A stretch of 64,000 nt of DNA from Lachnospiraceae bacterium. Lineage in GTDB: Bacteria; Bacillota; Clostridia; Lachnospirales; Lachnospiraceae. The position numbers were made by a program, and so were the translations under genes. Location: contig JAFRIW010000056.1 of assembly GCA_017432565.1 (NCBI GenBank), positions 1-64,000 on the forward strand, given 5' to 3'. Position 1 is the first letter of the stretch; every line of letters starts with the position of its first letter. This document shows, piece by piece, positions 28,423 to 38,206 of the stretch. The notes beneath the pieces were generated by a model, which made no database searches, was not told the origin of the DNA, and worked only from the letters and a program-made list of their open reading frames with translations.

Positions 28423-31086
28423 ATGATGAAATTGAAAAAGGCGGCAGGAATGCTCCTTGCGGGGTGCCTTCTTGCAGGTTTGACAGCCGGAGCTCTGCAG
28501 CCGGTCGTTTTGGTGCGTGCTGATGAAGTACCCGCCGCACCGGATCTGACGGTGGAAGAAGCAGAGCAGGCCGTGAATGACGCGGAGGCCTATCTGAACG
28601 CGGTCCTGGAGGAATATGCGCAGACGCATCCGGAGGAAGCACAGAAGCTCCGGGAAGAGGCTCAGTCTGCCCTCGAGGAGGCCGAGAAAGCCAAAGCAGG
28701 CATCGGCGCCGCACAGAACAAAACAACAGAAAACGAAGTCAGAGTAAATGAAGCAGGCAGTACAGCGGAAAACAAGTCTGCTTCTCACGAAGAAATCCTG
28801 AGCGTCTTCAGCGACGGAACCGCCCGTTATTATCTGACCGGCAGCAGAGTCCTCAAGGAAGATCTGCAGAGCCGGACCGTTTCGCTCATCATGCCGCTTG
28901 CCGACAGTCGTTACACCGGTCTGTATGCAGATGCGGAAAAACTGATTCTGCTGCGGCCGGGCGCGGAGGATGTGTACCGGTTTGCCGCAGACCGGACTCC
29001 GGTATTTACAGAGACGCGCAGAGAAGGCGATGCGTCTTATTTTGCCCCTGCAGAGCAGACCCCTTCAGGGGACGGCACGCAGGAGGGATCGCCGGCGGAT
29101 CAGCTTACAGCACTTATGAATCTGCAGAAAGCGGACTCCCTGCTCCCTCTTCCGAACACACCGGTCAGACAGATAAATGATGCGTTCCTGATCCGCTCCG
29201 GAAATGTGCTGTACCGGCTCGGACAGGAAGTCGCGGAGGCAGAAAGTGCCGGCCCGGAGGTCCTGAGTGTCCTTTATGAGCCCGCGGAGGGCGAAAAACT
29301 CCTATCCGCCACCTCCTGGGGCGATCTTGCCTATGTGCTCCTGGAGCGGCCGGACGGCACGAGAGTAGTCCGCGCCGTCGCGGCGGACAGAAGCGTCCGG
29401 GACATTTACGGTTTTGAGCAAAATGCGGATTACACCCAGGTCCTGGTGACCGACGGTGTGATCAGCTTCTCTTCGGAAAACGATACAAAGGAAGCGCTCT
29501 TCAGACTGGGCGCGGGCGGTCTGTTCGGCAGCCTGAATATGGTCGCCGGCACGTCGCTGGATGAACTTCTCCCCTCTGTGAGAGAAGAGGCCGGAAAAGA
29601 AATGGCCGCCGCAGACCAGGGCTTTGAAAACGTGATTTCCGAGCTGCAGGGCATGCTGGAGCAGGAGACGGATGCGGACAAGGCGGCGCGGATTCAGGAA
29701 AGTATTGACATGCTCTCAGTGGAGAAAGAATGCCAGTACTCCTTCCCGGTCTGTGCGCTGACGGGCGGTGTTTTTTCCTCTGCTTATCAGATGGCGCGGC
29801 TCGGCCGGATTTACCTGATTGAAGACGGACTCCGGCTGATCGAAGTAAATCCGGATGCGCCGGAGGGCAGCAGAAGAATTGTTTATCCCATCGAGGCGGA
29901 TGCGTCGCTGATTACCATTTCGGACGACGGCGTCCTGTACCGGGAGAACGGACAGATTTTCCGGATGAGACGGACCGCACAGGGCTTTGAAAAGACCCTG
30001 TATATGACGACGGATGCGGAACTTGTCTTCGCAGGAGAAGACAGCCTTACACTCGGTGAGTGGAAGGAGACGGAAGACGGTGTGCCGGTCTATGTTCTTT
30101 CCCGTGCAGATCTGGCCGGAGGAACCATCGGCGAACTGTTCCGGTCTGCCGGAGATCTTCCCGCGCCGGAGGAAGTGTCGAGCTTCCCGCTTTATACAGA
30201 GTGCGGCGGCCGGATTTTCTACAGGAAGACAGTGAGCGGCCGGCAGTATCTGTTTGAGCGCAGCGAGCAGGCCCTGAAGGAAGAATATGTCATGGGCGGC
30301 GCGGTTTCGGACTCGGGCTGCGCGGATGCGGGAATCAGTGAAGTGATACGTTATTACGCGGCCTATGCCGGAAATGAAACCGGCAAAGATGCAGCAGGAA
30401 CGGAAGGCGCTGCGGGAAGTGCGGGCGAAGAGAAGCTGCCGGAGCTGGTGATCGGTTTACAGATTCCTGCTTTTTCCGGTGATTATGAAGGCGCGGCAGC
30501 AGCCGGGAAACTTTTCGAGAGCCGTCTTTCCGGATTCCTGACGACAGCCCTTACGGCGATGAATCTGGATCCGGCGGACAGTGCGCTGAAGGAGATCAGC
30601 TTCAATCAATACCGCAGTTTTCTGGACCGCGGTGTCGCCGGAGCCGCCGAGAGTATGGGAGAGCTTACCTGGGCGGATGAGCGCTATGTGAGTTTTGCCG
30701 TCTGTGACCGGCTCACACCGGCCGGATCGGCGCGCAGCGTCTATGCGAATGATTATTATGTCCTGGATATGGAGAGGGGCAAACGTCTTCTCTTAAAGGA
30801 TGTTGTCCGCACCGGCCATGATGAACTGAAAGCGCTCGTGGTATCCGGAATCAGCAGGCAGGCAGCTCTTGCACCGCAGAGCTTTTATGAAGATGCCGCT
30901 GACCGGGCGGGGGAGGTTTCCCCCGACAATTATCAGTTTTATCTCTCAAAAGGCGGCCTGTGTGTTGAGTTTGCCGCCGGAGAGCTTGCTCCGTATACGG
31001 AGGGTGTAAAGACAGTCCTGATTCCCTATGAACAGATTGCTCTGTGGATCGTTCCGGGAAAAGGCCTGAGTGAGGAGGATGAATAA
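28423..31086 (+). CDS. Large secreted protein with C-terminal DUF3298/RsiV-like domain
   Basis: 887 residues. The N-terminus has a signal peptide (KKAAGMLLAGCLLAGLTAG). LLAGC could be a lipobox but its hydrophobic run is short, so simple Sec export is as likely. An acidic helical region at about 35-110 is followed by propeller-like repeats. The last 190 residues match a DUF3298/RsiV pattern: NDYYVLDMERGKRLLLKDVV, YQFYLSKGGLCVEFAAGELA and PYTEGVKTVLIPYEQI. It ends 2 bases before the start of the lysozyme gene, so the two are likely cotranscribed. That pairing is notable because RsiV domains are known lysozyme receptors. Confidence 0.7.
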   Translation: MMKLKKAAGMLLAGCLLAGLTAGALQPVVLVRADEVPAAPDLTVEEAEQAVNDAEAYLNAVLEEYAQTHPEEAQKLREEAQSALEEAEKAKAGIGAAQNKTTENEVRVNEAGSTAENKSASHEEILSVFSDGTARYYLTGSRVLKEDLQSRTVSLIMPLADSRYTGLYADAEKLILLRPGAEDVYRFAADRTPVFTETRREGDASYFAPAEQTPSGDGTQEGSPADQLTALMNLQKADSLLPLPNTPVRQINDAFLIRSGNVLYRLGQEVAEAESAGPEVLSVLYEPAEGEKLLSATSWGDLAYVLLERPDGTRVVRAVAADRSVRDIYGFEQNADYTQVLVTDGVISFSSENDTKEALFRLGAGGLFGSLNMVAGTSLDELLPSVREEAGKEMAAADQGFENVISELQGMLEQETDADKAARIQESIDMLSVEKECQYSFPVCALTGGVFSSAYQMARLGRIYLIEDGLRLIEVNPDAPEGSRRIVYPIEADASLITISDDGVLYRENGQIFRMRRTAQGFEKTLYMTTDAELVFAGEDSLTLGEWKETEDGVPVYVLSRADLAGGTIGELFRSAGDLPAPEEVSSFPLYTECGGRIFYRKTVSGRQYLFERSEQALKEEYVMGGAVSDSGCADAGISEVIRYYAAYAGNETGKDAAGTEGAAGSAGEEKLPELVIGLQIPAFSGDYEGAAAAGKLFESRLSGFLTTALTAMNLDPADSALKEISFNQYRSFLDRGVAGAAESMGELTWADERYVSFAVCDRLTPAGSARSVYANDYYVLDMERGKRLLLKDVVRTGHDELKALVVSGISRQAALAPQSFYEDAADRAGEVSPDNYQFYLSKGGLCVEFAAGELAPYTEGVKTVLIPYEQIALWIVPGKGLSEEDE

Positions 31087-31088
31087 AT

Positions 31089-32372
31089 TTGAACAGGAAA
31101 TTACGCAATCACATGATGAAACGTCTGATGGCCGCACTTCTTGCAGCGGCGCTGCTTCTTCTGACGGTGCCGGGTTTCGGAACCAGAGCGGAGGCAGCCC
31201 AGAAGGGTATTGACGTCAGCCAGTGGCAGGGCGCAATCAACTGGCAGGCCGTGAAAGCGGGCGGGGCAGATTTTGCCATGATCCGGATCGGCAACTGCAA
31301 GTATGGACTGGACACCCGGTTCGCGGAGAACATGATCGGCGCAAGTGCCGCGGGCCTGCGGGTCGGCTGCTATGTCTACACCTATGCGACGAATGTACAG
31401 GAAGCGATTGCCGACGCGACACTGGCGGTACAGGCGATGGCACCTTTCCAGGTTTCCTTCCCGGTCGCCATTGATATGGAGGACTCCGTTCATAAAACGC
31501 TGAACCCGCTGCAGCAGGCGGAAATCGTCAATGCTTTCTGCTCAGTCATTTATCAGGCCGGATATTCGCCCATGGTTTACGCCAGCCGGAACTGGTTCCT
31601 GGAGCGGATGGGCCCGGTGCCGTGGGACCACTGGGTCGCGATGTACAACACACACTGCGATTATCCCGGCTTCACAATGTGGCAGTCTTCCTGCAGCGGA
31701 ACAATTCCGGGCGTTGCGGGCAAAGTGGACATCAACTATCTGTTTAAGGACTACGCTTCGCTGATTCCCGCGAACGGGTTTTCCAATCAGGCGGGCATGA
31801 CCTTTTATTTCGTCAACTACCGCAAGCAGTTCGGCCTTCAGAATATCGGCGGTCTGCAGTTCCTGTTCCAGCCAAACGGCGATATGGTCCGGAACGTGAC
31901 CACCACGGATGAGGCGGGCAATATCACAAGGTACTGCAAGGATGGTCACATTGTCGTGATAACCGCGCAGATGCAGCAGGCGGCGGCAAATGCCGCAGCG
32001 CAGCTGAACGCGGCGCAGGTCGCCCAGGCAGCGGCGGAAGCGGCGGCAGCACAGGCAGGGCTTCAGACCGGCGCGGCACAGACGCTGACGCAGCAGATCG
32101 CAGGGGCTGCGGCGGAGATGGCAGCAGCCGCACAGACACTGACGGCGCAGTTTAATGCCGCACCGACTCAGGAACTGCTCGCTCAGCTTACGCTGACACA
32201 GCAGCAGTGCGAAGTGCTGAATGCACAGCTTGTTCAGGCTCAGCAGGCTGAAGTGGCAGCCGTACAGAATCAGGCCGCGCTGGAGCAGGCCATGCTGCAG
32301 GCTCAGACCCAGACCGCTCTGGCGGAGCAGGTCAATGCGGCGGCACAGGCGGCCATTGTGATCCCTGACTGA
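31089..32372 (+). CDS. Secreted GH25 lysozyme with Ala/Gln-rich C-terminal tail
   Basis: 427 residues: a signal peptide (RLMAALLAAALLLLTVPGFG), then a GH25 muramidase domain at about 38-225 with KGIDVSQWQGAINW, FPVAIDMEDS (catalytic acidic residues) and GFTMWQSSCSG. The last 140 residues are an Ala/Gln-rich predicted coiled coil of unknown role. The start is TTG at 31089, ten bases after GAGGAGG; the ATG codons at 31113 and 31116 are alternatives. It presumably acts on the organism's own or neighbouring peptidoglycan. Confidence 0.87.
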   Translation: MNRKLRNHMMKRLMAALLAAALLLLTVPGFGTRAEAAQKGIDVSQWQGAINWQAVKAGGADFAMIRIGNCKYGLDTRFAENMIGASAAGLRVGCYVYTYATNVQEAIADATLAVQAMAPFQVSFPVAIDMEDSVHKTLNPLQQAEIVNAFCSVIYQAGYSPMVYASRNWFLERMGPVPWDHWVAMYNTHCDYPGFTMWQSSCSGTIPGVAGKVDINYLFKDYASLIPANGFSNQAGMTFYFVNYRKQFGLQNIGGLQFLFQPNGDMVRNVTTTDEAGNITRYCKDGHIVVITAQMQQAAANAAAQLNAAQVAQAAAEAAAAQAGLQTGAAQTLTQQIAGAAAEMAAAAQTLTAQFNAAPTQELLAQLTLTQQQCEVLNAQLVQAQQAEVAAVQNQAALEQAMLQAQTQTALAEQVNAAAQAAIVIPD

Positions 32373-32384
32373 CGCGTTCTTTCA

Positions 32385-32413
32385 TTGCAGAGCGCATCTT
32401 AGCCTGCTATAAT
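32385..32413 (+). promoter_or_regulatory. Sigma-A promoter upstream of yifB
   Basis: TTGCAG at 32385-32390 and TATAAT at 32408-32413 with a 17-base spacer. The predicted start point falls right at the foot of the hairpin at 32424-32451, so the transcript would begin with that hairpin. It lies 135 bases before the yifB ATG. Confidence 0.65.
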
Positions 32414-32423
32414 AATCCAATCC

Positions 32424-32460
32424 GGGATGCCGATCATCTGACCGGCATCCCTTCTTCTTC
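32424..32460 (+). terminator. Hairpin terminator after the lysozyme gene
   Basis: A 9-bp perfect stem GGGATGCCG / CGGCATCCC with a 10-base loop is followed by CTTCTTCTTCTC. It probably ends the lysozyme transcript. It also lies just downstream of the yifB promoter, so it could act as an attenuator of yifB. Confidence 0.7.
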
Positions 32461-32547
32461 TCATTTTCCCTTCAAACTGATATGGACTGATCGTTTCCTG
32501 CTGCGGCAGGCTTTTTGTGCTGCGCGGACGCAGAAAGGAAATTATTC

Positions 32548-33708
32548 ATGTTCAGTACGATTTTATCCGGTGCCGTACACGGCATCGACAGCTATGTAAT
32601 GCAGGTAGAGGTTGATCTTGCGGACGGACTGCCGGCCTTCAGCATGGTCGGGTTTTTATCCGGCGAGGTGAAGGAGGCGCAGGAGCGGGTCCGCGTCGCC
32701 ATGCGGAATGCCGGCTTCCGGATCCCGCCGGCCCGGGTGACCGTCAGCTTCAGCCCGGCGGATATTCCAAAGCGCGGCATTGTGACAGATCTTCCGATCG
32801 CCGTGGGACTGATGATCTGTATGCGTTTCCTGCCGCCGCAAAGCGCAGAGGACATACTGTTTCTGGGGGAGCTGGGCCTCGACGGCGGGGTCAGACCGGT
32901 CCGCGGAGTATTGCCGATTGCGGAGGAGGCAGCCAGGCGCGGCATCGGAACCTGCATTCTGCCGGAGGCAAATGCGGCGGAGGGTGCCGTGGTGCCCGGC
33001 ATCCGGATCATCGGCGTCAGAAATCTGCGGCAGGTCTATGAATATCTGATCCGGGATGAGAGCGGGCGGGAGAAGCTCATCCGGCCGGCTTCCGCGGATC
33101 CGGAGGCGCTGCTCAGACAGGCAGGAAGGTCGGCCTGCCGGGACCTGGAGGATATATACGGACAGGAGAGCTGCAAACGGGCAATGGAGATTGCTGCCGC
33201 CGGCTTTCACAACCTTCTGATGGTGGGACCGCCCGGAACCGGCAAATCCCTTCTTGCCTCCTGCATTCCGGGACTTCTGCCGCCGCTGACTCTTGAGGAG
33301 AGCCTGGAAATCACCCGGATTTACAGCATCAGCGGACAGCTTCCGGAGCAGAAGAGTCTGATCACAGAGCGGCCTTTTCTTGCGCCGCACCATGGTATTA
33401 CAACTGCGGCTCTTGTGGGCGGCGGCATCGTTCCTACGCCCGGTATGGTCTCTTTAGCACATCGCGGCGTCCTGTTTCTGGATGAGCTGCCGGAATTCCG
33501 AAGAGAGACAATTGATGCCCTGCGACAGCCCATGGAAGAACATATCGTGAATATCGGCAGACTGGGGACTTCCTGCCGCTATCCGGCTCATTTTCAGCTG
33601 GTGGCGGCGATGAATCCCTGCCCATGCGGATACTTTCCGGACAGGAGGCGCTGCAAATGCACTGCCCCCATGATCCGGCGCTATCAGAGCATGATTTTTA
33701 GCAGTTAA
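32548..33708 (+). pseudogene. yifB: YifB/ComM-family Mg-chelatase-like AAA+ protein, truncated by insertion
   Basis: 386 codons, of which about 381 are native; intact relatives have about 505-510. The N-terminal Lon-protease-like/ChlI domain (residues about 20-140) and the AAA+ core with GPPGTGKSLLASCI, FLDELPEF and the NPCPCGYFPD segment are intact. The sequence leaves the family exactly after MIRRYQS, where intact homologues continue with RISGPLLDRID; here five unrelated codons and a TAA follow. The C-terminal Mg_chelatase_C domain is absent. ComM relatives act as branch-migration helicases in recombination. The ATG at 32548 follows AGAAAGGAAATTATTC. This is the interrupted host gene at the edge of the mobile island. 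Confidence 0.9.
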
Positions 33709-33900
33709 TTATGTCAGTTCTCTTAATCATGTCAGAACTGGGCTTTTAATCATGTCAGAACTAAGGTTTTAATCATGTCAGATCTCGGAGGTTAATCATG
33801 TCAGAACTGAGGCATTAATCATGTCAGATCTCGAAGGTTAATCATGTCAGAAGTGACGTTTTAATCATGTCACTTCTCAAGTTTAATTATGTCACTTCTC
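33705..33900 (+). repeat. Nine tandem copies of a 23-bp motif at the island boundary, probable transposase-binding end
   Basis: Copies begin at 33705, 33723, 33746, 33769, 33792, 33815, 33838, 33861 and 33883. The spacing is 18, then six times 23, then 22. The invariant part is TTAATyATGTCA; the next five bases are GAACT, GATCT, GTTCT, GAAGT or CTTCT, followed by about six variable bases. Tn7-like ends carry several roughly 22-bp TnsB sites, which fits. Tandem iterons of a replication origin or an operator array for the following small gene are alternatives. The array starts 15 bases after the point where yifB is broken. Confidence 0.85.
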
Positions 33901-33924
33901 AAGATTAAGGGCGGTGGAGGAGGA

Positions 33925-34230
33925 ATGTTTACTGTACAAGACTTATCTGAAATAGACACAACATATTTTGAGATTATCAGGGCTACCGGAATAGCTGCGG
34001 AAGTTCGATCCAGGAATACGGGTCATTATTGGCGAATCAGATCGGAATTCGATTATACAGGTAAGAAATATATTTGTATTGTGGAGCATCGCCATAAAAC
34101 GATTTATCCTTATCATTATCAATGTAGGGCCATTAGCCTTCGGTCTGCTGTCAATATAATAAAAAGACATGATCGATTTCAGATGGCGGGTAGAGATACT
34201 AATGTGAATTGGGGAAGATATGTGAACTGA
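33925..34230 (+). CDS. Small protein of unknown function
   Basis: 101 residues, not recognised. It is mixed alpha/beta in composition, with the patterns HYWRIRSEFDY and KYICIVEHRHKTIYPYHYQC and no membrane segment or zinc motif. The ATG at 33925 follows GGTGGAGGAGGA, a strong ribosome site, and the gene starts 24 bases after the repeat array, so the array could also control it. It is probably a real gene of the mobile island. Confidence 0.5.
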   Translation: MFTVQDLSEIDTTYFEIIRATGIAAEVRSRNTGHYWRIRSEFDYTGKKYICIVEHRHKTIYPYHYQCRAISLRSAVNIIKRHDRFQMAGRDTNVNWGRYVN

Positions 34231-34467
34231 ACAAATGAATATTGCGTTTGCAACAAAGGATAAGGTAGGAATGATCAAGTAGGCAATCCTGGGCTTTGTG
34301 ACAGAAACAGGGGTAAATAATAGGACGCATATAGAACTATTCAAAGTGGCATTATTTCGCTAAAGATAATATAATAATTTAGATATTTGCATGTGTTATT
34401 AGCATACGAATTTATATCGATGCACGTCATACACACAAGTGTTGAACTCGATTATTTAAACAGGGAT

Positions 34468-35157
34468 ATGAATACTATCAAGAGCCGGCTTCTCAACCTT
34501 CTTATGGATCTTTATCATCACACTGATAAAGACCATCCCATAACTACAGAAGAGATCATAGCAAAATATTCTTCAGATCAGATGCCACTTAACAGAAAGA
34601 CTGTTTATGCTGATATAAAGGCACTACAGGCTGAAGGATATGACATACAGACTTCCAAGTTAGGAAAGTCCAATGCTTATTACATGGCCTCCAGAGAGTT
34701 TTCACTGGAAGAACTGAAACTTTTGGTGGATGCAGTATGTGCTGCTCCTTTCATAAGTCATAAACAGACAAAGCAGCTTATACAGAAGCTCCAGAACATG
34801 ACATGCGATAACAAAGCATCAGAACTTGACAGATATCTGTACATATCTGGAGACAAGTCCGCAAATAATATCATTAGAAACATAAATAATATTATTTTTC
34901 AGGCAATTCAAGATAAGCGGCAATTATCATTTGTTTATAAGAGCAATGATGGAAAAGAAAAACAGATTATAAGTCCATATGCAGTAGTATTGGATGGCAG
35001 CCAGTATTATGTTGTAGGTAAGACGGAGAAGACGCAAAAAGAAGAACATTTTCAAGTAAATCAAATGACCTACCTACAGGTATTAGATCAAAAGCGGCAA
35101 AAGGAATCAGAAGGGTTTGCACTTAGAAAATATATTCAGCGTCACTTTCCTGATTAA
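34468..35157 (+). CDS. WYL-domain transcriptional regulator
   Basis: 229 residues from the ATG at 34468 (a longer open frame starts at 34387). The N-terminal HTH (KSRLLNLLMDLYHHTDKDHP to NRKTVYADIKALQAEGYDIQ) is the DeoR/HTH_11-like domain common in WYL proteins. The WYL-like ligand-binding region follows, with QLSFVYKSNDGKEKQIISPY and GSQYYVVGKTE. The C-terminal extension is shorter than in typical 300-residue WYL regulators. WYL proteins often control defence genes; the restriction-like cluster begins 185 bases downstream. Confidence 0.8.
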   Translation: MNTIKSRLLNLLMDLYHHTDKDHPITTEEIIAKYSSDQMPLNRKTVYADIKALQAEGYDIQTSKLGKSNAYYMASREFSLEELKLLVDAVCAAPFISHKQTKQLIQKLQNMTCDNKASELDRYLYISGDKSANNIIRNINNIIFQAIQDKRQLSFVYKSNDGKEKQIISPYAVVLDGSQYYVVGKTEKTQKEEHFQVNQMTYLQVLDQKRQKESEGFALRKYIQRHFPD

Positions 35158-35341
35158 GAAGGTGATTTTAGCCACAGAGATATATTACTTGAAATTATTT
35201 ATTTCACACATATTTTAAATAAGCTTATAGAACATGGACAGAATTATAAAGAAGCGCAAGTAACACATACTTGGCTAGATGCATAATTATCACTGATCAC
35301 CAAACAGAGAAAAGTTACTAAATGCATCATAAGGAGAAAAA

Positions 35342-36043
35342 ATGAGCAGAGGAATCATTTATATAATGTCAACGGCTGTTCCGGGATTGATTAAGATTGG
35401 TAAAACCGGAAGTAATAACTTCGAACAACGCATGTATAACCTCGAACATGATGGTTATCGCAATGTCACGGCATTGAAACGAGCGTTTGCTATCGAAGTA
35501 GACGATTATGATGTTAAAGAATCGCTGCTCCACACTATTTTCGAGAAGAGTCAAGTGTCTGATACAGAGTTGTTCGCACTCGATATTAATGTCGCAATTC
35601 AGCTTCTTTCATCGTTCGAAGGTACTGTAATCTACCCCAAAACAGAAACAAAAGAAGAGATTTTCACGGGAGCCACCGAAAATACACACGGAAAACTGAT
35701 TCCAAATGGCACATACACATTCAAAAGGAGAAAAAAGTCCGACAAGAATAAATTGGTCCACGCAACTGCAATAATCAACAATGGCAGGTGGACTCTTCTT
35801 AAAGGAAGTGTATTGGGTATGGCAGAAGATATGGGTGTATCGCAAAAAGCAAAAAAAGTCAGAGCCTCCATTCCAATAGATTCAAACGGCAAGCTCTTGG
35901 AAGACTTTGAACTTGGCGAATGTTCTCCAAGCCATGCTGGAACGGTAGTAATGAACCAGTCTAATAACGGATGGGCAGACTGGCATAATGGAAAAGGACA
36001 GCCTGTTGACATATATCGTTCTCATGCTGAGGAAACAAACTAA
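35342..36043 (+). CDS. GIY-YIG (T5orf172/MUG113-type) nuclease domain protein with DUF4357
   Basis: 233 residues. Residues 1-95 form a GIY-YIG domain of the T5orf172/MUG113 kind (GIIYIMSTAVPGLIKIGKTG, FEQRMYNLEHDGYRNV). The C-terminus, LGECSPSHAGTVVMNQSNNG then WADWHNGKG, matches DUF4357, which often follows such nucleases. AAGGAGAAAA precedes the ATG. The stop overlaps the next methylase start by one base, so it belongs to the same operon as the two methylases and the helicase. It is probably a nuclease or specificity partner of that system. Confidence 0.8.
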   Translation: MSRGIIYIMSTAVPGLIKIGKTGSNNFEQRMYNLEHDGYRNVTALKRAFAIEVDDYDVKESLLHTIFEKSQVSDTELFALDINVAIQLLSSFEGTVIYPKTETKEEIFTGATENTHGKLIPNGTYTFKRRKKSDKNKLVHATAIINNGRWTLLKGSVLGMAEDMGVSQKAKKVRASIPIDSNGKLLEDFELGECSPSHAGTVVMNQSNNGWADWHNGKGQPVDIYRSHAEETN

Positions 36044-36699
36044 TGAAAACACAGGTAAAATCAAAAGAACGTGTCACAGAACACGGCGAAGTTTTCACGA
36101 ATGAGCGGGAAGTCAATGCCATGCTCGATCTTGTAAAGCACGAGACAGAACGCATTGAAAGTCGTTTCCTGGAGCCTGCTTGCGGAGAAGGAGCTTTTCT
36201 TATGGAGATTCTTCGACGCAAACTCGAAGTAGTGAAGAATAATTACAAGAAGAATCCCTATGACTATGAGCGCTATTCTATCCTGGCACTGACAAGTATA
36301 TACGGCGTCGATATCATGGAAGACAATGCGACAATCTGCCGGAAAAACCTCTACGACATCTGGAATGTTGCTTATTCGCAGCATGCGAAAAATCAAGCAA
36401 ATGACCAGTGCCGAGAGGTAGCTAAGTTCATTCTGCGCAAGAACATTCTATGCGGAGATGCACTGACGATGTTACAGAATGATGGCACCCCGATTACATT
36501 TGCCGAGTGGAGCCTTGTGACCGGTGATAACATTAAACGTCGCGATTATCGGCTGAATGAATTGTTAGAAGGTCATGAAGAGCAAATGACCATTTTTATG
36601 ATTGGATGGGAATATGACGAAGAAATACAGGCCTTTATCCCAAGTCCTGTGCAGGAATATCCACCAACATCTTATTTGAGGTTAAATGATTATGAGTGA
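36043..36699 (+). CDS. Small N6-adenine methylase-like protein (SAM-binding part only)
   Basis: 218 residues. The [18 protein letters not shown] start and the SAM-binding motif [20 protein letters not shown] are those of type I/Eco57I-like N6-adenine methylases, and [17 protein letters not shown] is the next conserved strand. The catalytic (N/D)PP(Y/F) motif, expected near residue 150, is not present: the sequence there runs [19 protein letters not shown]. It may therefore be a non-catalytic partner of the next protein, which has NPPY. The genes overlap by 14 bases. Confidence 0.75.
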   Translation: MKTQVKSKERVTEHGEVFTNEREVNAMLDLVKHETERIESRFLEPACGEGAFLMEILRRKLEVVKNNYKKNPYDYERYSILALTSIYGVDIMEDNATICRKNLYDIWNVAYSQHAKNQANDQCREVAKFILRKNILCGDALTMLQNDGTPITFAEWSLVTGDNIKRRDYRLNELLEGHEEQMTIFMIGWEYDEEIQAFIPSPVQEYPPTSYLRLNDYE

Positions 36700-38206
36700 A
36701 TTATATTACGCAGCATATAACCCCGATGTGCTGTCATGTCTCGCAAACCTCTCAAATGACGAGGTTTTTACACCGCCAGAGGTGGCTAATGCCATGTTGG
36801 ATATGCTGCCACAAGAACTATTCTCCGATCCGAACACCACGTTCCTTGATCCCGGCACAAAATCCGGGGTGTTCCTTCGTGAGATTGTTAAGAGACTGCT
36901 TAAGGGGCTTGAAGATCAAATCCCAGACCTTCAGACCCGTCTTGATCATATCATGCATGAGCAAATATTTGGCATTGCCATTACGGAGATGACAAGTCTG
37001 TTGACTCGTCGTAGTATTTACTGTTCGAAGTACCCGAATAGCAAATATTCAGTTTCTTTGTTCGATGATGTTCAGGGTAATATCAGATTCAAAAACACAC
37101 AACATGTGTGGCGAAAAGGAAAATGTGTATGGTGTGGAGCGTCAGAGAAAGAATATTCCCGTGTAAGTGAACTAGAGACTCATGCATACGAGTTTATTCA
37201 TACAAAAAAACTGGAGGATATTTTTAAGATGAAGTTTGACGTGATAATTGGCAACCCGCCGTATCAATTGAGTGATGGAGGAAGTAAAGCAAGCGCAAAA
37301 CCAATTTATCAATTATTTATCGAGCAGGCAAAGAAACTAAATCCTCGGTACTTGACTATGATCATCCCATCGAGATGGTTCTCTGGCGGAAAGGGACTAG
37401 ACTCCTTTAGAATCTCTATGCTGAACGACAAGCATATTGTTAAAATAATTGATTACATTGATTCAAAGGAGTGTTTTCCGGGAGTGGATGTTGCCGGGGG
37501 AATATGTTACTTCTTATGGGATCGAGACCACCCAGGAGAGTGTGAAGTGACAACAATACATAATGGCACCGAAACTACTTCAATGCGAAAACTCAATGAG
37601 TTTGACACATTTATCCGCTATTCAGAAGCTCTAGATATAGTCCATAAAGTTCTTAGCCACAACGAAGAATTCCTTGATCAAGTTGTTTCGAGCAGAAAGC
37701 CTTTCGGCTTAGATACTGGCATTTTACCAACTGAAACAGGTGATCTCGTCCTTCGATACAACAAGGGAAGAGGAAAATATAGGTCAGAACTTGTTAAAGT
37801 TAATAAAGATAAAATTAGAAAATGGAAAACTATAATTTCATATGTCGGATATGAACATGCGGGGCAACCAGATAAAGACGGGAAAAGGAGAGTCCTTTCA
37901 ATAGTAGAAGTGCTCCCACCTAATTCTGTCTGTACAGAAACATACTTGCTCGGGGGCACTTTCGATACAGAGAAAGAAGCCAACAATATGGCAAAGTATC
38001 TGAGAACTAAATTCGCTCGATTTCTTATTGGGCAAAAAGTTGTAACTCAACACATTACAAAAGCTTGCTTTTCTTTTGTACCTGTACAGGACTTCACTAA
38101 GTCATGGACAGATGAAGAATTATATTCAATGTACAGGCTTACTTCAGAAGAAATAGCTTTCATTGATTCAATGATTAAGCCTATGGACACAAATGGAGAT
38201 GATTGA
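36686..38206 (+). CDS. Eco57I-type N6-adenine DNA methyltransferase
   Basis: 506 residues. Residues 25-65 carry [20 protein letters not shown] and the SAM motif [19 protein letters not shown]. The catalytic motif IIGNPPYQ is at about 188-195. [14 protein letters not shown] looks like half of a zinc site. The C-terminal part, residues about 330-490, is probably the target-recognition region. It methylates adenine in a specific DNA site, presumably to protect self DNA. The stop overlaps the start of the helicase gene. Confidence 0.85.
   Translation: MIMSELYYAAYNPDVLSCLANLSNDEVFTPPEVANAMLDMLPQELFSDPNTTFLDPGTKSGVFLREIVKRLLKGLEDQIPDLQTRLDHIMHEQIFGIAITEMTSLLTRRSIYCSKYPNSKYSVSLFDDVQGNIRFKNTQHVWRKGKCVWCGASEKEYSRVSELETHAYEFIHTKKLEDIFKMKFDVIIGNPPYQLSDGGSKASAKPIYQLFIEQAKKLNPRYLTMIIPSRWFSGGKGLDSFRISMLNDKHIVKIIDYIDSKECFPGVDVAGGICYFLWDRDHPGECEVTTIHNGTETTSMRKLNEFDTFIRYSEALDIVHKVLSHNEEFLDQVVSSRKPFGLDTGILPTETGDLVLRYNKGRGKYRSELVKVNKDKIRKWKTIISYVGYEHAGQPDKDGKRRVLSIVEVLPPNSVCTETYLLGGTFDTEKEANNMAKYLRTKFARFLIGQKVVTQHITKACFSFVPVQDFTKSWTDEELYSMYRLTSEEIAFIDSMIKPMDTNGDD

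Noticed and set aside
33705..33900. CRISPR array
   Set aside because: The units are 23 bp with only about six variable bases between conserved parts, so there are no spacers, and no cas gene is nearby.
33705..33900. Plasmid origin iterons as the preferred reading
   Set aside because: The array begins 15 bases after a gene disruption and no replication initiator gene follows; a transposon end is the simpler explanation, although iterons are not excluded.
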